Assembly: GCA_937901455.1 (NCBI GenBank)
Contig: CALDIA010000163.1
Span: forward strand, 1 to 43,597
Length of the DNA: 43,597 nucleotides
From: an uncultured Bacteroidales bacterium
GTDB taxonomy: Bacteria > Bacteroidota > Bacteroidia > Bacteroidales > WCHB1-69
Reading direction: 5' to 3'
The notes below the pieces were generated by a model. The model saw only the letters and a list, made by a program, of their open reading frames with translations. It made no database searches and was not told where the DNA came from. Shown here one piece after another: positions 7,776 through 15,788 of the stretch. How positions within the stretch are numbered: position 1 is the stretch's first letter; each line of letters begins with the position of its first letter. The position numbers and the translations under genes were made by a program.

Positions 7776-9125
7776 TTACAGTGCCCACAATACCAGCCCG
7801 CTGCCAATGATAAGACCGGTGACGATGAGGTCTATGATGCAGAACCCCATGATGTCTTTAGCGCTGAGTTTGGCGATGGCCAGTGCGGGAATAGCCCAGA
7901 AAGGTTGGATGAGGTTTGTCCAGGCATCTCCCCAAGCGATGGCGACGCCTGTCAGGCCTGGATCTACGCCTAAGTTGGCACCGGCAGCGAACATAATAGG
8001 GGCTTGAATGGCCCAGTGGCCGCCACCAGAGGGCACGAACATGTTGAGAACAGCAGCACAAAGAAAGGTAAGCAATGGATAGGTGATGGGTGTGCTGATA
8101 GAGATGCAGGCATTGCTAATGACAGTTCCGAAGCAGATGCCCGAGGCTCCTACGCCCGTGATGATGCCCATGATGCCGGCATAGAACGGGAACTGTAGCA
8201 TGATACCGGCAGCACCCAGCGCAGCCTTGTTGAAAGCTTTTACATAAGCTAACGGCGTTCTGTGCAATAAGATACCAACGAATAGAAACAACATGATGAC
8301 GATGCCCAGGTCGAAAGCGCCATGTAAAAAGAAGAGCTTGATGATTACAAAAGAAAGTCCCAAGGTGGCTAACAAGATGCTAAGTACTTGGCTATTCTCG
8401 ATGCGTTCAGCTGGAGTGTTGGCAGGAGGTGTCTCTTGTTCTGGTTCTTCCTCCAGAAGGGAAGCATCTATGACACATACATCCTTCTTGGGGTGCATGA
8501 GGGTGTTGACAATCACGATGGCAATAGTGACGGCAAGCACAATGAGTAGATTGTGGAAGTCGAGGATGGTGTGCGATACGGGCACGGGCTCTGTCAGGAT
8601 GCCGTTGGTGGCGTTGGAGAGTGCCTCTCCGGGAGTGGCCATTGTCAGAGGAATGGAGCCTGACAAACCGGCATGCCATACTACGAAGCCGCTGTAAGCG
8701 GAGGCAATCAGCAGGCGATAGTCAACTGCGGGTAGCTTTCGGGCAATCTCTTTGGCAAAGAGCGCTCCGATGATGAGCCCGAAACCCCAGTTGAGCCAGC
8801 ATGCGATGGCGGAGATGCCTGTTACGAGTGCAATGGCAGCACCCGGCGACTTAGGCACGGAGGCCATAGCGCTGATGCCTTTGTGTATGACTGGTGCGGA
8901 GGCTAAGGCAGAGCCGCAGACTAACACCAAGGCCATCTGCATGGCAAAGGCCAATAGCCCCCAGACGCCATTGCCCCAATGCTCTACGACTTCCAATGGG
9001 GTTTGGTGACAAATGGGCATCGCCAACAAGGCGGCAATGAAGGTTAAGATGATAGCAAAGATAAAAGGCTCTGGTAGATAGCGTTGAACAATTTTGACGC
9101 AGAAGTTGATGATGCGGCGGAACAT
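7776..9125 (-). CDS. atoE: Short-chain fatty acid transporter, AtoE family
   Basis: The 449-residue polytopic inner-membrane protein has about 10-12 hydrophobic segments. Its start (a short amphipathic piece, then YLPEPFIFAIILTF) and the motifs CWLNWGFGLIIGALFAKE, HAGLSGSIPL and NMFVPSGGGHWAIQ are hallmarks of the AtoE/short-chain fatty acid transporter family. A charged cytoplasmic loop (EEEPEQETPP) lies near residue 235. The family moves acetoacetate, butyrate or similar acids; the direction and true substrate here are inference, and export of fermentation acids is plausible. It starts 15 bases after the 2-hydroxyacid dehydrogenase stop and is the last gene of the long minus-strand operon. 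Confidence 0.88.
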   Translation of the reverse strand: MFRRIINFCVKIVQRYLPEPFIFAIILTFIAALLAMPICHQTPLEVVEHWGNGVWGLLAFAMQMALVLVCGSALASAPVIHKGISAMASVPKSPGAAIALVTGISAIACWLNWGFGLIIGALFAKEIARKLPAVDYRLLIASAYSGFVVWHAGLSGSIPLTMATPGEALSNATNGILTEPVPVSHTILDFHNLLIVLAVTIAIVIVNTLMHPKKDVCVIDASLLEEEPEQETPPANTPAERIENSQVLSILLATLGLSFVIIKLFFLHGAFDLGIVIMLFLFVGILLHRTPLAYVKAFNKAALGAAGIMLQFPFYAGIMGIITGVGASGICFGTVISNACISISTPITYPLLTFLCAAVLNMFVPSGGGHWAIQAPIMFAAGANLGVDPGLTGVAIAWGDAWTNLIQPFWAIPALAIAKLSAKDIMGFCIIDLIVTGLIIGSGLVLWAL

Positions 9126-9140
9126 AGGTATGAGTCGTTT

Positions 9141-10058
9141 TTAAATATGGCTGAGAACGATGTCAATGCGCTCGTCAAAGGCCTCGCGGGTGGCATAGCC
9201 TACGTGAGGCACGAGCACACAGTTGGGAGCGCTGAAGAGAGGGTGGCCTTCGGCCAAAGGCGGCTCTTTCTCATATACATCGATGCCAGCGCCGCCAAGT
9301 CGACCCGCCTTCAACATGTCAGCCAAGGCGTCCATGTCCACCACGTTGCCACGGGCTGTGTTGATCAGGATGGCGGTAGGCTTACACAAGGCCAAGCGTT
9401 CACGGCTGATGAGATGGTGTGTCTCGGCAGTCAGTGGGATGTGTAGGCTAATGATGTCAGCCTGTTGCATCAGTTCTTCCAAGGAGACATACGGGATGCC
9501 CATGTTGAGCACCTCCTGAAGTTGGCTGCGGCTATAGGCGATGACCTTGCAGCCGAAGCACTGCAGCAGCTGTGCAGTGCGCATACCGATGGCCCCGGTG
9601 CCGACGATGCCCACGCACTTGCCCCGAAGCTCGCGCCCTAAGAAGTTGTTGCGTGTGCCACCCTTGCGCGTGTCAGCGTCCAATGCGGTGATGTGGCGAT
9701 AGACATCCAACATCAGACCAATGGCTAACTCGGCGACACCTTCCGTGGCATAGCCCGAGGCATTCACGACCTCTATGCTGTGTTCATGGCAATAGGTTAG
9801 GTCGATATGGTCCAACCCCGTGAAGGCGACGTTGAGTTTTTTCAATTTGGGACATTGTGACAAGATGTCGCTACCGATTTTGATATTGGAAACAATAACC
9901 TCATCTGCATCTTTCATTCGCTCAATGAGGGTGGCGGCATCTTCGCGGCGGTCGCGGTAGCAGATGAACTCGTAGCCCTTGGCGGCCAATTCGTAAGCAA
10001 TGCCGGCAGCACGCTCTTCACTGATGCCGATGGGTTCAACACAACTGATAATTTTCAT
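9141..10058 (-). CDS. D-isomer-specific 2-hydroxyacid dehydrogenase
   Basis: The 305-residue NAD(H)-dependent enzyme is of the PGDH/D-lactate/glycerate dehydrogenase superfamily. The Rossmann motif GIVGTGAIG is at about 150-158. The catalytic Arg236 is in NTARGNVVD, the catalytic Glu is in GIDVYEKEPP (263 or 265), and His285 is in VPHVGYAT. It lacks the ACT domain of long SerA forms. Substrate cannot be read from sequence; glycerate, hydroxypyruvate or lactate-type acids are possible. The transporter gene for small carboxylates follows 15 bases later and the Omp28 gene precedes it by 17 bases, so they are probably one transcript. A link between the 2-hydroxyacid product and the transporter is only inference. 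Confidence 0.88.
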   Translation of the reverse strand: MKIISCVEPIGISEERAAGIAYELAAKGYEFICYRDRREDAATLIERMKDADEVIVSNIKIGSDILSQCPKLKKLNVAFTGLDHIDLTYCHEHSIEVVNASGYATEGVAELAIGLMLDVYRHITALDADTRKGGTRNNFLGRELRGKCVGIVGTGAIGMRTAQLLQCFGCKVIAYSRSQLQEVLNMGIPYVSLEELMQQADIISLHIPLTAETHHLISRERLALCKPTAILINTARGNVVDMDALADMLKAGRLGGAGIDVYEKEPPLAEGHPLFSAPNCVLVPHVGYATREAFDERIDIVLSHI

Positions 10059-10075
10059 CGATATAGTCTGTTTTA

Positions 10076-10924
10076 TTAGTAAATGTATTTCTTTTCTACT
10101 TGCAAAACATCATAGTTGTTCTTGTCGTAGAGAATGGCTACCACGGAACAATGGGCGGGGTTCCAGTTGGTACAAGCTAAGCTGAAAGATTTTGCCATGG
10201 TAAAGGTGGTGAGTCCTGCTGCGGTCGATGCGTTGTCTAAAAGGGTGCCGTATGTGTCGTTGAGCGAACCACGCAGCACGTGGTTGTGCACATAATCGTT
10301 GATGATGTCAGTGCCGTCGATTTGCGGACTAACGATACCATCTTCCACAATAAAGAGGGCGATTCTGAGCGGATTGGTCTGCTCTTCTATCAAGGTGACT
10401 TTGACGTTCACTTTCAACACGTCTTCACCTGTTTCACCGTATTGGTTGATGATTTGTATGGCCGCGGGAGTATGCGAACGGTCCACGGCTTGCACTTTGG
10501 AGAGCCACCGGGCGGGAATGCTGCCCATAGGCTCATTTGCGCGGTTGATGATGGCGGCGGGGATGCCGTCAATCTGATAGTCGTTGGCTAATTGGGTGCC
10601 AACTTCTGTCATCAGATTGTCGGGAAACTCCGTGGTGGGCTGAGCCAAAGAGGTAGCATGAATGCAGATGGGAATCAGAGTGTCGCCGAAGCGGGCCAAC
10701 AGCTCGTCCAGTTTTTCATGTCCTGTCGGACAATTTGGACAGCGGTGTCCCGTATATTCCTCAATCAGCACCTTGCGGTAAACGGTTGAGAGGTCCAGGT
10801 CAGGGAATTGGACAGTGATTTCCTCATCTGTGTCAGTGACGATGTAAGGCCCCTCAATCTTGTCGCAAGAAATGGCAAGGAGCATCAGACAGCATGAAAA
10901 TGATAGAGCTAATATTCTTTTCAT
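10076..10924 (-). CDS. Omp28-related lipoprotein with thioredoxin-like CxxC motif
   Basis: The 282-residue protein begins with a lipoprotein signal (lipid-attached Cys20 in LLAISC), so it is anchored in the outer membrane or faces the periplasm. After a short acidic linker comes a thioredoxin-like core with VLIEEYTGHRCPNCP (C62 and C65) and a later DGIPAAIINR segment, where the Pro is the expected cis-Pro. The C-terminal half is beta-rich, as in the Omp28 family first described in Porphyromonas. The CPNC motif suggests real redox chemistry, unlike a plain structural lipoprotein. It lies directly after the DUF6029 barrel (21 bases) in a run with two more thioredoxin-like genes. Confidence 0.85.
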   Translation of the reverse strand: MKRILALSFSCCLMLLAISCDKIEGPYIVTDTDEEITVQFPDLDLSTVYRKVLIEEYTGHRCPNCPTGHEKLDELLARFGDTLIPICIHATSLAQPTTEFPDNLMTEVGTQLANDYQIDGIPAAIINRANEPMGSIPARWLSKVQAVDRSHTPAAIQIINQYGETGEDVLKVNVKVTLIEEQTNPLRIALFIVEDGIVSPQIDGTDIINDYVHNHVLRGSLNDTYGTLLDNASTAAGLTTFTMAKSFSLACTNWNPAHCSVVAILYDKNNYDVLQVEKKYIY

Positions 10925-10945
10925 AAAGATTCTTTGTTAAGGTGA

Positions 10946-12673
10946 TTAGAAAGAGGTTGTGATGGAAAGGCCAACGCCATAGGAGGCGGGTACAGCCCGA
11001 CAGACACCACCGATGCAGAGGATTCCCTCTTGGGTTTTGCCAAAATTGAGCGCAATGCGAGTGGTGTTCCAAACATATGCGGCAGCCACATTGTAGTAAT
11101 GCAGTCGGCGGGTGGGATCCTCGTTGCCATAGATCCAGTCGTCACCAACGGAGAAGAACCAGTGAGGACTGATGGAATACTCCAACAAGCCGTAAATAGC
11201 ACTGCCTTGGTCATCTTTTGTGTACAAATGTTGGAGCTCTAAACGAAGAGCGTGTTTGGGAGCCACCTTCCACAGCAGGTCAGCAGCTACTAAGTGACCA
11301 CGCATGGTGCCTATATGTCCTTGCAGTAACTCAAGATTATAGGTGATATAGTTGTAGGCCAATGTCAACTCCCATTTTTTGGTCAGTCGGCGGTGAAACT
11401 CAAAACCAATGTCCTGGTACAACAGGTCGGGACCAAACTTGAAAAGGTTGGAAGTATAACCGTCAGTGCCGCTGACAGTGCCAAAACTGATGGCCTCAGG
11501 GGTCCATTGCTTGTCAATATTGTGGAAGCGGGAGTAATTGAAGGTCAGACTGGTACCGTATTTGCCTCCAATCTTACTCTTCTTGGGTATCAGGTAGTTG
11601 ATTTGGAGTTGCGCCCCTATCTGTCCGTTGGGTTGAGATGCAAAGCTGTAGTTTCCAAGTAGTTGATAGGAGTATTGCCGATTTATGGCAGGAATGTTAT
11701 TTATGTAAAGTAGCGAGTTGGTCTTCATCATGCGCTGGGACCGGAAGTCCATATTGTCGGCTCTAATGAAGGAGGCGGCGACCCCCAGCCCTTTAATGGC
11801 GTAGGTGGCCGACAAGAAGAGGGCATTGCCTTTGCGGTATATGAAGTCATTGGTGACGTTGGGGTCTTGCATCTTTTGGGCGAACTCCCCATCGAAACGG
11901 AAGCCTTTGTAGCCGAAACTTGTGCGTACGGCCCATGCTGGAGTGTTTTGCGGTATCTTGTTGGTGGGAAGGATGCCTGTAAACGCCTCGCCACTATCGG
12001 GGAAAAGGGTAATGGAGATTTCTTCGTCAGCCTTTTCAAACTTGCTCACAAGATTGGCACCCAGAAGAAAGGTGACCCCCTTGTCGTGAATCTTGGGGAA
12101 CATTTCCCCGAAGTTAAGCTCACCGTCTATACCGCGCACGTAGTCGTTGCGGCCAATATAGGAGTCGAAGTTCAGGCGCTCCATACCCCACACACCTGTC
12201 AAATGAATGCCCTTGTATGGAGTAACCTTGATGCGGGCACCCAAAAGACTGTTGTCGATACCCAACTGTCGGTCTTCAAAAGCACGTAATGTTAAGCCAT
12301 TGCCAAACTGCTCGTAGAAGTTTCCAGCCGTAACTTGAATGAAATTGTTTTTGTAGTCGGCAAAGAAATATTTGATACCCTGTCCTTTGTAGTTGATTTT
12401 TTCAAAATCTATCAATGGGAACTGGTAGTACTCGTAACGCATACCTGCAGAAAAACCGCCATTGGAATACAAAAGGTTGAGAAAAGCATTGGCCCTGACC
12501 TTGGAATCCACAGGGTCGGCGCCAATCAAGGAGTCAGGGATGTAATACATGCCGTTAAAGCCAAAATCACCGCTGATGCGGCTGTTGCCCAGTTGATGCT
12601 GGGCTTGCACCGATATGGTCGATGCAATGGCTAACAAAAGAAAAACTCGCTGTAGTAATCGCTTCATACACAT
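10946..12673 (-). CDS. DUF6029-type outer-membrane barrel protein
   Basis: The 575-residue protein has a signal peptide (ATG at 12673 or, more naturally, the ATG at 12667 giving MKRLLQRVF) cleaved near VQAQ. The rest is strand-turn-strand with many Tyr, Phe and Gly, such as GFSAGMRYEYYQFPLIDF, YKNNFIQVTAGNFYEQFGNG and LTLAYNYITYN, and it ends in an amphipathic strand LSITTSF. This matches my memory of the DUF6029 family of large Bacteroidetes outer-membrane proteins. Function is unknown. It sits between a TlpA-type thioredoxin gene (6-12 bases upstream) and the Omp28 redox lipoprotein gene, an arrangement that suggests a joint role. Confidence 0.75.
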   Translation of the reverse strand: MCMKRLLQRVFLLLAIASTISVQAQHQLGNSRISGDFGFNGMYYIPDSLIGADPVDSKVRANAFLNLLYSNGGFSAGMRYEYYQFPLIDFEKINYKGQGIKYFFADYKNNFIQVTAGNFYEQFGNGLTLRAFEDRQLGIDNSLLGARIKVTPYKGIHLTGVWGMERLNFDSYIGRNDYVRGIDGELNFGEMFPKIHDKGVTFLLGANLVSKFEKADEEISITLFPDSGEAFTGILPTNKIPQNTPAWAVRTSFGYKGFRFDGEFAQKMQDPNVTNDFIYRKGNALFLSATYAIKGLGVAASFIRADNMDFRSQRMMKTNSLLYINNIPAINRQYSYQLLGNYSFASQPNGQIGAQLQINYLIPKKSKIGGKYGTSLTFNYSRFHNIDKQWTPEAISFGTVSGTDGYTSNLFKFGPDLLYQDIGFEFHRRLTKKWELTLAYNYITYNLELLQGHIGTMRGHLVAADLLWKVAPKHALRLELQHLYTKDDQGSAIYGLLEYSISPHWFFSVGDDWIYGNEDPTRRLHYYNVAAAYVWNTTRIALNFGKTQEGILCIGGVCRAVPASYGVGLSITTSF

Positions 12674-12679
12674 TGTGTT

Positions 12680-13198
12680 TTATTGCTCTTTGGAGATTTT
12701 TTTGATAATTTCATAAACTTCTTCCTCGGAGCCTGGTGCGTACGAAGTGTGCTGCCAAACAATCTCCCCATTCCCATTTAAAATGCACATGAAAGGGACA
12801 TCGTTCACATTCATGGCACGTTTGAAATCAGAGTTGACATCCAGCAATACAGTGTAGTCCCAGCCTTTGCCATTAACAAACGGGGCAACTCTTGCCGAGG
12901 TTTTCGCATCGTCAATGGAGACAGCATACAATTTCACGCCAGTTTCCTCTACCCAATCCTCATATTCATCAGCAATGGCCATCAACTCGGCAATACAAGG
13001 GCGGCACCATGTGGCCCATAGACTGACGATGACTGGCTTGCCGTCATTTTGTATGTCCTTAGTGTCAAAATTCTGTCCGTCTAATGTTTGGATGACAACG
13101 GACGGCAATTTGGCGAGATGCTTGTCACTATTCGTCTCCTGAGCCCCAAGTGACATAGATACTAATAACATTAATGCAATCGTGATAATCTTTTTCAT
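12680..13198 (-). CDS. TlpA-family periplasmic thioredoxin
   Basis: The 172-residue protein has a signal peptide cleaved near LGAQ (residue 20) and a TlpA/ResA-type thioredoxin domain. The active site is C65/C68 in SLWATWCRPC, and the cis-Pro is in NDVPFMCILN. TlpA-type proteins reduce or maintain thiols in periplasmic substrates such as apocytochrome c. Here the flanking genes are a second thioredoxin-like protein (12 bases upstream) and a DUF6029 barrel. It is likely part of the same transcript from the box at 15730. The electron donor (a CcdA/DsbD-type protein) is not in the window. Confidence 0.9.
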   Translation of the reverse strand: MKKIITIALMLLVSMSLGAQETNSDKHLAKLPSVVIQTLDGQNFDTKDIQNDGKPVIVSLWATWCRPCIAELMAIADEYEDWVEETGVKLYAVSIDDAKTSARVAPFVNGKGWDYTVLLDVNSDFKRAMNVNDVPFMCILNGNGEIVWQHTSYAPGSEEEVYEIIKKISKEQ

Positions 13199-13210
13199 TG
13201 GTAAACTATT

Positions 13211-14668
13211 TTAATTATTGTTTTTTCTTTGAAATAAAGGGTTTGAGTCATCTTGTTCCTCGTCAGGGAAGAGTGCCTGGAGATATTCGTATAGTCCCTT
13301 TTCTGGAGATGGGGCTCTGCGGAGGGTGATATTGCCTAATTCATCGGCAATCATATAGTCTGGCATGGTCTCTATCTGATTGCGTTCCAGCCATTCATAG
13401 TTGTGGTTGAAATACCAGATTGGCCAGTCAAACATTTTGCCGTACTCTTGCATGAAAGCTTTGTAACCACTCTCCCGAGGGTCAATGCAAATGCTAAGAA
13501 ACTGCATATGCTCGCCAAATTTGTTATGTAACTCCTTAAGATACATCAGCTCTCGAATGCAATCAATACAATCTGTACTGAATAGGTGGATATAGATGGG
13601 CTTGTTTCCAAGATGTTTAATGCTCTCTTGCCTGCCTTTGGAGTTGGTGAATGTGAGAGGCTGGATAGACGAATTGGGTGTGGTCATCTTCTCCAAGGCA
13701 TGGTTAATGTAAATTTGGTGGTCGGGGAAATGCGAGACTTTAGAGAGATACTGAAGCAGGCTGACAATGTTGCCCTTGTCAAACTCGGGGTTGTTGTATA
13801 ACTCTATGAGGTTAAGTATGATGACCAATTCCCTGATGCGTTCGTTAACCATCATGGGGTCGCGACCAGCCTGGTTGAACAGGGTCAGATAGTCAGGTTT
13901 CTCATTGATGGTCTCCGTCAACAAATCTTTACTGATGTATTTGGAATTGTAAAGATAGCCCGTGTAGTAGTTGGTAAAAAGCGCCATGTAGGCAGGGTTG
14001 TTATACAGAATTTTGTCGTTGTCGAAATAGTGTTCGTAAATGCGCTTGCGATCGTTGGGGAAGCACATTTTCTCTACCATGCCATAGGCGTAATAGATGT
14101 GCGACAAGTAAAAATTGTCGGGTTCGTATTGAAGTCCATAGCGGTTGCTAATTAGTTCAGTCAAGGTGTCGAAAGCGGAGATATCCTTGTCGTAGATGAT
14201 TCGAAAGCCATAGTGATCGAATGCCCTTCCGAAATAGTCGTCAAATCGGTTAATTTTGGTATTCAAGTCGTTGGTGTCAGCGTTTGGGTTGCTGACCAAC
14301 AGGTAGCCACCATAGGTTTCGGGGTGTAGCAGGTTGAAGAGGGTGGTGTCCACATCCACATTAAACTGGTAGGTATAGCCGGGCACGAGCAGAAATTCGG
14401 CCTTGGTGGTGCGGATGGAGAGTTGCGCTATGGTGATTCTGTCGATTTTGCATTTGAGAGAGAAATGCCCGTTCTTGTCAATCATGTCGGTGGCGACCAA
14501 TTCCGGGATATTGTAGATGAGGTCGTTGATGACGGAGAGCCGAATTTCTTCTTTGGGAGCGAAGGGCGCTGTGCCGGTGATGGTGACCTGCTGTCCGTAT
14601 ATGCCTACAGTGGCGCATAGGCAGATGCACAAGAGTAAAGCCCGGTGTATCCCATGAAGATATCGCAT
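13211..14668 (-). CDS. Secreted thioredoxin-like protein with large N-terminal domain
   Basis: The 485-residue protein has a signal peptide cleaved near IYGQQ (about residue 25). Residues about 28-110 form a beta domain like the DUF4369-type N-terminus of Bacteroidetes thiol-disulfide proteins. Residues about 130-330 are mostly helical and Tyr-rich. Residues about 335-470 form a TlpA-like thioredoxin fold with C367/C370 in LFSTDCIDC and the cis-Pro in IETMPDYMIAD. The CIDC pair is unusual compared with CGPC or CRPC. The C-terminus is acidic and then basic. It starts 6 bases after coaD and ends 12 bases before tlpA, so it is first in the redox block. Function beyond thiol chemistry unknown. 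Confidence 0.8.
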   Translation of the reverse strand: MRYLHGIHRALLLCICLCATVGIYGQQVTITGTAPFAPKEEIRLSVINDLIYNIPELVATDMIDKNGHFSLKCKIDRITIAQLSIRTTKAEFLLVPGYTYQFNVDVDTTLFNLLHPETYGGYLLVSNPNADTNDLNTKINRFDDYFGRAFDHYGFRIIYDKDISAFDTLTELISNRYGLQYEPDNFYLSHIYYAYGMVEKMCFPNDRKRIYEHYFDNDKILYNNPAYMALFTNYYTGYLYNSKYISKDLLTETINEKPDYLTLFNQAGRDPMMVNERIRELVIILNLIELYNNPEFDKGNIVSLLQYLSKVSHFPDHQIYINHALEKMTTPNSSIQPLTFTNSKGRQESIKHLGNKPIYIHLFSTDCIDCIRELMYLKELHNKFGEHMQFLSICIDPRESGYKAFMQEYGKMFDWPIWYFNHNYEWLERNQIETMPDYMIADELGNITLRRAPSPEKGLYEYLQALFPDEEQDDSNPLFQRKNNN

Positions 14669-14674
14669 GTCTGT

Positions 14675-15136
14675 TTAAGGTTTTTGGGGGAGTTGATACG
14701 AAATAAACGGGGAATAGTCGGCTTTTAGTGCCCATAATTCACGCACTAAAGACGAAGAAACGGCTGCCCATTGAGGGGAGGCGGGGACGAGCAAGGTTTG
14801 TATGTCAGGATTTAGTTGCCTGTTAATAAGATACATCTCCTGCTCCATCTGGTAGTCGGCCGTATTGCGTACGCCACGAATCAGGAATTGAGCGTTCACT
14901 TGTCGGCATAGATCCACCGTAAGTCCGGTATAACTGACCACCTTGATCTTATTCTGTCCTTCGTAAATTTTGTTGATCCAAGTCATGCGCTCCTCTACGG
15001 TAAAGCTGTCCTTTTTATGGATGTTGTGGCCGATAGCTATATAGATGACATCAAAGAGAGGCATCACTTTTTCAAGGATGTCCTCATGCCCTTTGGTGTA
15101 AGGACAGAAAGAGCCGGCAAAGACCGCGATATTCAT
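14675..15136 (-). CDS. coaD: Phosphopantetheine adenylyltransferase
   Basis: At 153 residues it is of normal length for the penultimate coenzyme A enzyme, which joins 4'-phosphopantetheine and ATP to make dephospho-CoA. The nucleotidyltransferase motif is GSFCPYTKGH (residues 8-17) with His17 of the TxGH site. The ISSSLVRE-type ATP motif is present as VSSSLVREL. The usual Asp of GSFDP is replaced by Cys11. Other features such as IRGVRNTADYQMEQEM fit CoaD well, so function is likely kept. It lies 2 bases after tsaC in the same operon and 6 bases before the thioredoxin-like gene. Confidence 0.93.
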   Translation of the reverse strand: MNIAVFAGSFCPYTKGHEDILEKVMPLFDVIYIAIGHNIHKKDSFTVEERMTWINKIYEGQNKIKVVSYTGLTVDLCRQVNAQFLIRGVRNTADYQMEQEMYLINRQLNPDIQTLLVPASPQWAAVSSSLVRELWALKADYSPFISYQLPQKP

Positions 15137-15138
15137 AG

Positions 15139-15702
15139 TTAATCTCTTAAGACGGTGAAATTGTAATCGTCAATGAATTTGATAAGTCGCGAAGGCTTGT
15201 AGTCCACAGAGTCGGCATAGCGTTGAGGTACCACATAATCCATTTGCGAAATGATGGCAGGGTTGATTTGTTCGAAGACTTGAGGGGCGGGCTGTCCAGC
15301 CAAGTTGGCGGAGGTTGAAACAATGGGATGTCCGAGTTTTCTGATGAGTTTGCGGCAGAACTCCTGTTGCACCACGCGTATGGCGATGGTGCCGTCATTG
15401 TGAATGATTCGTTCAGGAAGATTGCGAGCGGTTGAGTAGATGACTGTGGTGGGGCGGGAAATTTGCGGTATGAGGTCCCAAGCGACTAAAGGGATGTGCT
15501 CCACGTAGTAAGGAAGCCGCTCAAAAGAGTCAAGCAAGATGATCATGCTTTTCTTTTCAGGACGCTGTTTGATTTGATAGATGCGCTGTATCGCCTCGTC
15601 GATGGTGGCATCACAGCCGATGCCCCATATGGTGTCGGTAGGGTATAGCAGAATCTTTCCTGTACGCAGTAGTTCTACACAAGTTTCAATTTCCTGTTCC
15701 AT
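15139..15702 (-). CDS. tsaC: Threonylcarbamoyl-AMP synthase (YrdC/Sua5 type)
   Basis: The 187-residue YrdC-domain protein makes threonylcarbamoyl-AMP from threonine, bicarbonate and ATP, the first step of t6A modification at tRNA position 37. Visible motifs are YPTDTIWGIGCDA (residues about 18-30), KQRPEKKSM, RPTTVIY, AIRVVQQEF and STSANLAGQPAP. It has no C-terminal Sua5 domain, so it is the short form. It is the first gene of the long minus-strand operon, preceded by a TACTTTTG box 28 bases upstream, and is followed after 2 bases by coaD. Confidence 0.92.
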   Translation of the reverse strand: MEQEIETCVELLRTGKILLYPTDTIWGIGCDATIDEAIQRIYQIKQRPEKKSMIILLDSFERLPYYVEHIPLVAWDLIPQISRPTTVIYSTARNLPERIIHNDGTIAIRVVQQEFCRKLIRKLGHPIVSTSANLAGQPAPQVFEQINPAIISQMDYVVPQRYADSVDYKPSRLIKFIDDYNFTVLRD

Positions 15703-15729
15703 AATGAAATTGCTTTTTCATAGAAATCG

Positions 15730-15737
15730 CAAAAGTA
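15730..15737 (-). promoter_or_regulatory. -7 box of the tsaC operon
   Basis: Minus-strand TACTTTTG (followed by C) fits TAnnTTTG and lies 28 bases before the tsaC start. No other good box is seen between tsaC and the end of the transporter gene, so it may drive eight genes. Confidence 0.6.
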
Positions 15738-15764
15738 AAATTTTTCTACCAAATAATAGTGCAT

Positions 15765-15788
15765 AAAAAATCGTTAAAATCTTAACGA
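15765..15788 (-). terminator. Terminator of the parC-peroxidase operon
   Basis: TCGTTAA (15771-15777) and TTAACGA (15782-15788) form a 7-base stem with an AATC loop. On the minus strand the hairpin is followed by TTTTTT. The stop codon of the peroxidase gene lies inside the stem. Confidence 0.75.
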
